Shown here piece after piece: positions 1 to 5,545 of a stretch of 6,093 nucleotides of DNA. A program made the translations under genes and the position numbers. Below the pieces are notes generated by a model. It was not told where the DNA came from, searched no databases, and worked only from the letters and a program-made list of their open reading frames with translations. Each line of letters begins with the position of its first letter. Position 1 is the stretch's first letter. Origin of the DNA: Bryobacterales bacterium (lineage in GTDB: Bacteria > Acidobacteriota > Terriglobia > Bryobacterales > Bryobacteraceae); assembly GCA_003139735.1 (NCBI GenBank), contig PLGA01000301.1, forward strand, positions 1 through 6,093. Direction: 5' to 3'.

Positions 1-827
<827 letters not shown>

Positions 828-1145
828 TTAGGCCGCCTTCGACTTCTTCACGGCGGGACCGACCAGAATCCCGAGGACCTCGTCCTCGCGCATAATCAGA
901 TACTCTTCGCTATCCAGCTTGATGTCGCTGCCGGAGTATTTGCCAAACAGAATGCGGTCGCCCACCTGCACGTCCAGAGCGACTACCTTTCCGTCCTCCA
1001 AGCGCTTGCCTTTCCCCACAGCCACTACCTCGCCCTCCTGGGGCTTCTCCTTGGCCGTATCCGGAATGTACAAGCCGCCCTGCATTTGCTCCTGCTGCTC
1101 GATTCGTTTGACCACGATGCGGTCATAGAGCGGACGAATATTCAT
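828..1145 (-). CDS. groES: Co-chaperonin GroES (10 kDa, Hsp10)
   Basis: GroES is the heptameric lid that closes the GroEL folding chamber in the cytosol. The 105-residue product begins [16 protein letters not shown], the standard GroES opening. The mobile loop that contacts GroEL lies at about residues 16-33 and contains GGLYIPDTA, corresponding to the GGIVL region of E. coli GroES. The core motifs [12 protein letters not shown] and the closing [15 protein letters not shown] follow. The protein is longer than the usual 95-97 residues because of a basic tail, [11 protein letters not shown], after the position where most family members end. I chose the ATG at 1145-1143 because GGAGG lies 9 nt upstream. 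An in-frame TTG at 1154 would add three residues but sits in the spacer just after that Shine-Dalgarno sequence. First gene of the groES-groEL operon. Confidence 0.98.
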   Translation of the reverse strand: MNIRPLYDRIVVKRIEQQEQMQGGLYIPDTAKEKPQEGEVVAVGKGKRLEDGKVVALDVQVGDRILFGKYSGSDIKLDSEEYLIMREDEVLGILVGPAVKKSKAA

Positions 1146-1154
1146 GGACCTCAA

Positions 1155-1159
1155 CCTCC
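1155..1159 (-). promoter_or_regulatory. Shine-Dalgarno sequence of groES
   Basis: On the minus strand GGAGG is followed by 9 nt and then the groES ATG (1145-1143). This strong site decides the start: the in-frame TTG at 1154 directly abuts it and could not be the initiation codon. Confidence 0.85.
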
Positions 1160-1236
1160 ATAATGAAATTTGAATTTTGAATCGTTTGACTCACTCGAAG
1201 CCCTGGCTCGAAGTCGCAGGGTTCCGCTAACTATTA

Positions 1237-1263
1237 TTAGCACACTCTCTGCTAGAGTGACAG
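1237..1263 (-). promoter_or_regulatory. Degenerate CIRCE operator (HrcA-binding site) of the groES-groEL operon
   Basis: The CIRCE consensus is TTAGCACTC-N9-GAGTGCTAA. Here the plus strand reads TTAGCACAC (1237-1245), nine bases, then GAGTGACAG (1255-1263). The left half matches 8 of 9 positions and the right half 6 of 9, with exactly the canonical 9-bp spacer. The element lies between the possible promoter and the groES start, about 92 bp before the ATG, as expected for this class. Inside it is a perfect shifted inverted repeat, CACTCT (1243-1248) and AGAGTG (1254-1259), around a 5-bp loop. By analogy with other groE operons, HrcA would bind here and repress until heat stress draws GroEL away from it. 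Binding strength cannot be judged from sequence. Confidence 0.68.
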
Positions 1264-1283
1264 AATTTATCTGTATTCTGCTG

Positions 1284-1311
1284 ACGATAAAGAGTTTATA
1301 AAGGTTGACAA
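1284..1311 (-). promoter_or_regulatory. Possible sigma-70-type promoter of groES-groEL
   Basis: On the minus strand TTGTCA (1311-1306; 5 of 6 to TTGACA) is separated by 16 nt from TATCGT (1289-1284; 4 of 6 to TATAAT). It lies just upstream of the CIRCE-like operator, so transcription would begin around 1277 and run through the operator. The region is AT-rich and other -10-like hexamers exist, for example within 1265-1272, so the exact promoter is uncertain. Confidence 0.35.
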
Positions 1312-1318
1312 CGGCACG

Positions 1319-1840
1319 CTAAAGCTTATTTGAGGTTGTGGACAGGGGGGCTTCTTCAAACACGCCGCGCTCGCGGTTCTTGCGCACCGAATGCCAGGGG
1401 AAATACCGCCCGTTCATGGCCACATACACCCCCGGCGGCAAGGTCTGGACGAATGCCAGCGCCGTGCCCAAGTTAAATAGTCCATCCGAGCTGCCGAAAG
1501 TGTAGGGCACCATGGCTCCGGTCAATACGACGGTCTTGCCGGTGACGTTCTTGCCGAGCACGGCAGCCGTCAATTCCATCGAGTCCGTGCCGTGAGTAAC
1601 CACAATGCGTCGTTCCTCGGCCCGGAGGCAATGCTCCAGAATCGACTGCCGGTCCGCGTCGGTCATCCGCAGGCTGTCGATCATCATCAGCGTGCGGATC
1701 TCGACCTTCAGATGACACCGGCCCAGCCGCAGCATGTCCGTGATGTGGGAATCCTTGAAGTAAAGTTCGCCGCTGAGCTCGTCGTACTCCTTGTCGAACG
1801 TGCCACCGGTGGCCAGGATGCGAATGCTTTCGGAGTCCAT
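1319..1840 (-). CDS. Single-domain asparaginase-like protein (type I/II L-asparaginase N-terminal domain)
   Basis: The product (173 residues from the ATG at 1840) is the N-terminal catalytic domain of the bacterial L-asparaginase fold, whose full-length members hydrolyse asparagine to aspartate and ammonia. All five expected active-site positions are visible: Thr14 in TGGTF, Ser56 in IDSLRMT, Thr85-Asp86 in HGTDSM and Lys102 in GKTVVLTGAM. The C-terminal domain (about 150 residues) of AnsA/AnsB is missing. The protein nevertheless ends cleanly and resembles known stand-alone members of about 165 residues, which share SSDGLFNLG and VYVAMNGRYF-like blocks, so it is probably not a truncated gene. 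The start at 1840 has a weak GGAAG 7 nt upstream; an ATG at 1852 would add MEVA but lacks a Shine-Dalgarno. No signal peptide, so cytosolic. It follows the 72-residue gene by 29 nt. Substrate unproven. Confidence 0.88.
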   Translation of the reverse strand: MDSESIRILATGGTFDKEYDELSGELYFKDSHITDMLRLGRCHLKVEIRTLMMIDSLRMTDADRQSILEHCLRAEERRIVVTHGTDSMELTAAVLGKNVTGKTVVLTGAMVPYTFGSSDGLFNLGTALAFVQTLPPGVYVAMNGRYFPWHSVRKNRERGVFEEAPLSTTSNKL

Positions 1841-1869
1841 CGCTACTTCCATGGTGTCACAAGCGCGCT

Positions 1870-2088
1870 TTACGGCTGCTCGCGCGGGTAGAGACCCTTC
1901 ACCACCTGTCGAAACGAGGGTGGATCGGCGCCCGCACCCGTTCCCCGGGCCTCCCACAGCACGTTTACCACGGCCTGCAGCGTCTCCAGGCGCTCGGCCG
2001 GCGTCATGTCCATCATCCACTGGATCAAAGTCAGGTCCACGCCGTTCGAGTCGTACTCCGGCGGCGCGGGACCGGTTTTCTTAGCCAT
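1870..2088 (-). CDS. Uncharacterised small protein, 72 residues
   Basis: A 72-residue frame starting MAKKTGPAPPEYDSNGVDLT and ending in TAA at 1872-1870. A lysine/proline-rich start is followed by VDLTLIQWMMDMTPAERLE (residues 17-35) and a predicted helix LETLQAVVNVLWEAR (34-48), then a Gly/Pro-rich stretch and a basic end. The 'VDLTLI-W-M--TP-ERL--LQ' pattern resembles small acidobacterial and proteobacterial proteins of unknown function that I recall; I cannot confirm this without a search. AGGA lies 4 nt before the ATG at 2088. There is no signal peptide or membrane helix. It precedes the asparaginase-like gene on the same strand and is probably co-transcribed with it. The same frame stays open far upstream, but that extension lies antisense to the dehydrogenase gene and is a shadow. 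Confidence 0.72.
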   Translation of the reverse strand: MAKKTGPAPPEYDSNGVDLTLIQWMMDMTPAERLETLQAVVNVLWEARGTGAGADPPSFRQVVKGLYPREQP

Positions 2089-2157
2089 CGCTTCCTGTAG
2101 CTTAGCGCGAGCGCAGACCCACCTTCCTCGCAGGGCGCTAGAATTGTGTTCAATCCC
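2089..2157. promoter_or_regulatory. Divergent intergenic region between the 72-residue gene and the dehydrogenase
   Basis: These 69 bp separate two outward-facing genes and should carry both promoters. On the plus strand TAGAAT (2139-2144; 5 of 6 to TATAAT) would start transcription near 2151, leaving a leader of only about 7 nt before the ATG at 2158. No convincing -35 lies 16-18 bp upstream of it. On the minus strand I see no clear promoter hexamers, only AGGA before the ATG at 2088. Confidence 0.35.
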
Positions 2158-3222
2158 ATGAAGACGTTCACAATCGCGGTGATACCCGGCGACGGCGTGG
2201 GCCGTGAAGTCGTGCCGCCGGCCAAGCGCGCGCTGGAGAAGGCCGCACGGAAACATGACGTGACGTTCGCGTTTCAGGATTTCGACTGGGGCGCGGAACA
2301 TTTCTTCCGCTGGGGCAGCATGATGCCCGCCGGCGCCCTGGATCTGCTGGCGCCCTGCGACGCCATTCTCCTGGGGGCCGTCGGCCATCCGGACATCCCC
2401 GACCACACTACCCTCAACGGCATGCTGCTGCCCATCCGGCGCGCCTTCGATCAGTATGCCAACGTGCGGCCGGCTTATCTTTATCCCGGCGTCGCCTCGC
2501 CGCTCGCCGGACGCCAGGGCGGAGACATCGACATGGTGATCGTGCGCGAGAACACCGAGGGCGAGTACGCCCCCGTGGGCGGCTTCGTCTACCACAACCA
2601 GCCCGAAGAGATCGCCATCCAAACGTCGGTATTCACCCGCCGCGGCATCGAACGCATTGTGCGCTTCGCCTTCGATCTCGCCGTGAAGCGCGGTAAGAAG
2701 AAGCGCGTCACCTCGGTCACCAAGTCCAACGCGCAAGGCTACAGCATGACGCTGTGGGACCGCACGTTTCGCGAAGTGGCGGCTGAGTTTCCCGGCATTG
2801 AAACCGAATCGCTGCTGGTGGATGCGGCGGCCATGAACTTCGTGCGGCGTCCGCAGACCTTCGACGTGGTGGTGGGATCGAACCTCTTCAGCGATATCCT
2901 GAGCGATCTCTCCGCCGCGATCGTCGGCAGCATGGGGCTGGCCCCCAGCGCCAACCTTGACCCGCTGCGCCGCTTCCCCTCCATGTTCGAACCGGTGCAC
3001 GGATCCGCGCCGGATATTGCAGGCAAGGGCATCGTCAACCCGCTGGCCACTGTTTTGAGCGCCGCCATGCTGCTCGACCACTTGGAAATGGCTGACGCGG
3101 CGCGCGACGTGGAGAACGCCGTGGCTGCCGTGCTGGCGGAGGGCCACGCGCGCACGCCGGATCTGGGCGGATCGAGCCGTACGGAAGAAGTGACCGAAGC
3201 CGTGCTGGAGAAACTGGCTTAG
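2158..3222 (+). CDS. NAD-dependent tartrate/D-malate dehydrogenase family protein (isopropylmalate dehydrogenase superfamily)
   Basis: The family oxidatively decarboxylates (R)-2-hydroxyacids such as D-malate, tartrate or 3-isopropylmalate with NAD+ and a divalent metal. The 354-residue product starts MKTFTIAVIPGDGVGREVVP. Substrate- and metal-binding residues are visible: Arg94 in LPIRRAFDQY, Arg104 in NVRP, Arg130 in VRENTEGEY, Tyr137, Lys189 in TKSN, Asp222, and Asp246/Asp250 in SNLFSDILSD. HGSAPDIAG with Asp286 marks NAD rather than NADP use. FDWGAEHFFRWGSMMP and LPIRRAFDQYANVRP point to the TtuC/DmlA branch rather than LeuB, although substrate cannot be assigned from sequence. The ATG at 2158 gives the family's usual N-terminus. 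An in-frame GTG at 2146, with AGGG 10 nt before it, would add MFNP and is a possible alternative. The flippase gene follows after 22 bp. Confidence 0.93.
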   Translation: MKTFTIAVIPGDGVGREVVPPAKRALEKAARKHDVTFAFQDFDWGAEHFFRWGSMMPAGALDLLAPCDAILLGAVGHPDIPDHTTLNGMLLPIRRAFDQYANVRPAYLYPGVASPLAGRQGGDIDMVIVRENTEGEYAPVGGFVYHNQPEEIAIQTSVFTRRGIERIVRFAFDLAVKRGKKKRVTSVTKSNAQGYSMTLWDRTFREVAAEFPGIETESLLVDAAAMNFVRRPQTFDVVVGSNLFSDILSDLSAAIVGSMGLAPSANLDPLRRFPSMFEPVHGSAPDIAGKGIVNPLATVLSAAMLLDHLEMADAARDVENAVAAVLAEGHARTPDLGGSSRTEEVTEAVLEKLA

Positions 3223-3244
3223 TGCGCTATTCTCACCAGGAACG

Positions 3245-4837
3245 GTGCGTTTAGTGCAACCAAACCAGCCCCCGGAGCGTTCCGGCCGTCACGCGTTCCT
3301 GGTCGGCGCGGGGATTCTGCTCAGCCGCATCGTCGGGCTGGTGCGGCTGCATGTCTTTGCGCGCTATTTCGGCCTGTCCGATCCGGGCGACGCGTTCACG
3401 CAGGCCTTCCGGATTCCCAATTTCCTCCAAAACCTATTCGGCGAGGGCGTGCTCTCCGCTTCGTTCATCCCCATCTACTCGCGCCTGGTCGCCGAAGGCG
3501 ACCAGGAGGAAGCCGGCCGCTTAGCCGGCGCCGTCTTCGCCATTCTCGCGCTTACGGCCTCCGTGCTGGTGCTCCTCGGCGTGTTGGCGACGCCGCTGTT
3601 TATCGACGTGATCGCGCCGGGCTTTCACGGAGCGAAGCGCGAGTTGACCATCCGCATCGTGCGCGTTTTGTTCCCCGGCGCCGGTTTGCTGGTGATGTCG
3701 GCGTGGTGCCTCGGAATTCTCAACAGCCACCGCAAGTTCTTCCTCTCCTACACGTCGCCGGTGGTTTGGAACTTCGCGATGATCGGGGTGCTGGTGGCGT
3801 TCGGCAGGCTCATGGACGAGCCGCGGCTCGCGGTAGCCCTGGCTTGGGGATCGGTTGTCGGAAGCGCGCTCCAAGTGGGCGTGCAGGCGCCGCACGTGTT
3901 GCGCCTGGCGGGGCGCCTGCACATTCGCTGGGATACCCGCTCCGCGCATGTGCGTGAGACGGTGCGCAATTTTGGTCCGGTGTTCATTAGCCGGGGCGTC
4001 ATTCAGATCAGCGCATTTGTCGACGGCATGCTCGCCAGTCCGCTCGGCGCCGGCGCGGTCACGGCGCTCGGCAACGCGCAGACGCTGTACATGCTGCCCG
4101 TGAGTCTTTTTGGGATGTCCGTGTCGGCGGCCGAACTGCCGGCCATGTCGAGCGTGGTCGGCGAGGAAGCGGAGACAGCCGGCTACCTCCGCGGGCGGTT
4201 GGATGCCGGCTTGAGGAACATCGCGTTCTTCATCGTCCCTTCCGCCATGGCTTTTCTGGCGCTTGGCGACGTGGTGGCCGGCGCAATTTTCGTGGGTGGA
4301 AAATTCACCGAACAGGACGCGAAATATGTTTGGGGCGTTCTGGCAGGGTCCGCCGTGGGCTTGCTGGCATCCACGCTTGGCCGGCTCTACTCTTCCACTT
4401 ACTATGCCCTGCGGGACACGCGTACGCCGTTGCGCTTCGCCGTGATACGCGTGGCACTGACCACGGCGCTGGGTTGCGTTTGCGCCCTGTGGCTGCCGGG
4501 GTGGCTGGGCTTGGATCCCCGCTGGGGCGTGGCGGGGCTGACGGCGTCCGCGGGCGTAGCGGGCTGGGTGGAGTTCACCTTGTTGCGCCATGCTCTGAAC
4601 CGGCGGATCGGGCGGACAGGATTGCCAGTCAGACTGGTCGCGAGCCTATGGGCATCGGCGGGAGTCGCCGCCGCGGCCGCCTGGGCCATCAAGTTGGCCC
4701 TCGGGCCCCACAAACCGCAGTTGGTGGGATTGGCGGTTCTGTGCCCCTATGGAGCAATCTACCTCGCCATGACCTACCTGTTGCGCATTGAGGAATCCGC
4801 GCGGGCCCTGGCCCGAATCGCACGATTCCGGCGATGA
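3245..4837 (+). CDS. murJ: MurJ/MviN-family lipid II flippase-like membrane protein (divergent)
   Basis: MurJ moves lipid II across the inner membrane for peptidoglycan synthesis. The 530-residue product is of typical length and strongly hydrophobic, consistent with about 14 helices of the MOP exporter fold. The N-terminal signature SRIVGLVRLHVFARYFG (27-43), DAFTQAFRIPNFLQ and LFGEGVLSASFIPIY (64-78) is unmistakable, as is SLFGMSVSAAELPAMS (287-302). By gap-free alignment with E. coli MurJ, Arg18, Arg24 and Asp39 are kept (Arg28, Arg34, Asp49). Arg52 is Gln62, Arg270 aligns with Thr280, and the acidic residue after Arg24 is Leu35. Flippase function is therefore a family inference. The GTG at 3245 has AGGA only 3 nt upstream; a GTG at 3254, in frame, is an alternative. 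Probably co-transcribed with the dehydrogenase. Confidence 0.92.
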   Translation: MRLVQPNQPPERSGRHAFLVGAGILLSRIVGLVRLHVFARYFGLSDPGDAFTQAFRIPNFLQNLFGEGVLSASFIPIYSRLVAEGDQEEAGRLAGAVFAILALTASVLVLLGVLATPLFIDVIAPGFHGAKRELTIRIVRVLFPGAGLLVMSAWCLGILNSHRKFFLSYTSPVVWNFAMIGVLVAFGRLMDEPRLAVALAWGSVVGSALQVGVQAPHVLRLAGRLHIRWDTRSAHVRETVRNFGPVFISRGVIQISAFVDGMLASPLGAGAVTALGNAQTLYMLPVSLFGMSVSAAELPAMSSVVGEEAETAGYLRGRLDAGLRNIAFFIVPSAMAFLALGDVVAGAIFVGGKFTEQDAKYVWGVLAGSAVGLLASTLGRLYSSTYYALRDTRTPLRFAVIRVALTTALGCVCALWLPGWLGLDPRWGVAGLTASAGVAGWVEFTLLRHALNRRIGRTGLPVRLVASLWASAGVAAAAAWAIKLALGPHKPQLVGLAVLCPYGAIYLAMTYLLRIEESARALARIARFRR

Positions 4838-4849
4838 TCGCCGCGGCCT

Positions 4850-4901
4850 CGCGCCGATTGCTGAACCAAGGTGCATAACGTTACAAGCGCGTTACGGCGC
4901 G
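4850..4901. repeat. Nested inverted repeats downstream of the flippase gene
   Basis: CGCGCCG (4850-4856) is perfectly complementary to CGGCGCG (4895-4901). Directly abutting the second arm is an inner hairpin, TAACG (4876-4880) pairing with CGTTA (4890-4894) across 9 nt. Together they could fold as a stem with a 19-nt one-sided bulge. It begins 12 bp after the flippase stop codon and may slow transcription or stabilise the mRNA 3' end, but it lacks a following T-tract. Confidence 0.35.
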
Positions 4902-4926
4902 AAGGGTTAGCCCGTCTCCCCGCGGG

Positions 4927-4947
4927 ATTTCCACAGGCTTTTCCACA
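4927..4947 (+). repeat. Two DnaA-box-like direct repeats, 12 bp apart
   Basis: ATTTCCACA (4927-4935) and TTTTCCACA (4939-4947) share TTTCCACA. Against the DnaA box TTATCCACA they match 7 and 8 of 9 positions. The pair is in the same orientation with a 12-bp period, about one helical turn. No replication gene is nearby, so an origin is not implied; a DnaA-regulated promoter or chance are the alternatives. Confidence 0.3.
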
Positions 4948-4994
4948 ATCTGGCGGAAAAGTGCGAAGTCCCCAAAGACGCAAGATGTTAAATT

Positions 4995-5006
4995 GGGATC
5001 GGTCCC
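4995..5006 (+). other. Short hairpin immediately upstream of the methyltransferase start
   Basis: GGGA-TCGG-TCCC forms a perfect 4-bp stem with a tetraloop, ending 4 nt before the ATG at 5011. It occupies the place where a Shine-Dalgarno would sit, and no such sequence is seen. With a -10 at 4988-4993, transcription would start inside it, in which case the mRNA would be nearly leaderless and the hairpin would not form. Confidence 0.3.
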
Positions 5007-5010
5007 GGTT

Positions 5011-5541
5011 ATGCGTAAACTTGCTTTTCTCGCGGTGTTCGCTCTTGGCGTCGCGGCGGCGCAAGGCGATGGCGAAAAGCTCGCGCCCTATTATCCGACG
5101 CCGGAGACGGTAGTCAATAAGATGCTTCAACTCGGCGAGTTGAAGGCCGGAGAAAAGATGTTCGACCTCGGGTCGGGCGACGGCCGCATCGTCATCATGG
5201 CCGCCCAGAGATTCCACGCTGAGGCCGTGGGCGTGGAGTTGGACAAGGACCTCTGGAAGTCCAGCATGGACAAGATCCGCAAACTCGGCCTCGATAAGAC
5301 CGCCCGCATCGTCAATGGCGACCTCCTGAAGCAGAATTACAGTTCCGCGGACCTGGTGACGGTGTACCTGCTTCCCGGCTTCATCGACAAGGTTCAGCCG
5401 CTGCTCGACCGGCAACTGAAGAAGGGCGCCCGCGTGGTGTCGCACGATTTCGAATTCTCGAACTGGACGCCGGAGAAGTCCCAGAACATCGCCGACGACG
5501 GTGAAGGGCGCAGTCACACGCTGTTCCTCTATCGGAAGTGA
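5011..5541 (+). CDS. SAM-dependent methyltransferase, FAM173-like, with N-terminal signal peptide
   Basis: Class I (Rossmann-fold) SAM-dependent methyltransferase of 176 residues. Motif I is DLGSGDGRIV (52-61), the strand-2 acidic residue is Glu77 in VGVELD, and Asp104 lies in VNGDLL. VYLLP (118-122) replaces the N/DPPY of nucleic-acid enzymes, and RVVSHDFEFSNWTPEK (141-156) follows. The layout, especially GSGDGRI, the late 'ARV-S--F-F--W-P' block and PYYPTPETVV before the fold, resembles the FAM173 lysine methyltransferases (ANTKMT, ATPSCKMT) and their bacterial relatives; this is from memory. Residues 1-17 (MRKLAFLAVFALGVAAA) form a typical signal peptide with an Ala-x-Ala site before Gln18, suggesting export or membrane anchoring. 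The ATG at 5011 lacks a Shine-Dalgarno; an in-frame TTG at 4993 would spoil the signal peptide. The next gene starts 4 nt after its stop. Substrate unknown. Confidence 0.88.
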   Translation: MRKLAFLAVFALGVAAAQGDGEKLAPYYPTPETVVNKMLQLGELKAGEKMFDLGSGDGRIVIMAAQRFHAEAVGVELDKDLWKSSMDKIRKLGLDKTARIVNGDLLKQNYSSADLVTVYLLPGFIDKVQPLLDRQLKKGARVVSHDFEFSNWTPEKSQNIADDGEGRSHTLFLYRK

Positions 5542-5545
5542 TGCC

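Larger units (their letters stand above)
4838..5010. other. Intergenic region between the flippase and methyltransferase genes
   Basis: This 173-bp gap holds a long-range 7-bp inverted repeat enclosing a small hairpin (4850-4901), two DnaA-box-like direct repeats (4927-4947), a TTAAAT hexamer at 4988-4993 that could be a -10 element for the methyltransferase gene, and a short hairpin just before its ATG. No run of T follows any stem, so no canonical intrinsic terminator is present for the flippase gene. I see no small gene or RNA here with any confidence. Confidence 0.5.

Noticed and set aside
1146..1154. Alternative groES start at an in-frame TTG (1154), adding three residues.
   Set aside because: The TTG immediately follows GGAGG; the ATG at 1145 has ideal spacing and gives the family's normal N-terminus.
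1305..1327. A perfect TTGACA (-35-like) on the plus strand at 1305-1310.
   Set aside because: No matching -10 follows at the right spacing and no plus-strand gene begins downstream until 2158; its complement contributes instead to the minus-strand groE promoter candidate.
2089..3147. Upstream extension of the 72-residue frame to 425 codons on the minus strand.
   Set aside because: The extension is antisense to the dehydrogenase, rich in His, Arg and Gly with no fold; only the last 72 residues look like a real protein, with their own Shine-Dalgarno.
3521..4591. A 356-codon minus-strand frame within the flippase gene.
   Set aside because: Antisense shadow dominated by Arg, His, Gln and Ala; the plus-strand MurJ-family protein is certain.
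4774..5517. A 247-codon minus-strand frame across the methyltransferase gene.
   Set aside because: Antisense to a gene with clear methyltransferase motifs; no family resemblance and no sensible start.
5541..5543. ATG overlapping the methyltransferase stop codon as the start of the next gene.
   Set aside because: It is out of frame with the membrane protein and reaches a stop codon within about 30 codons; GTG 5546 opens the long hydrophobic frame.
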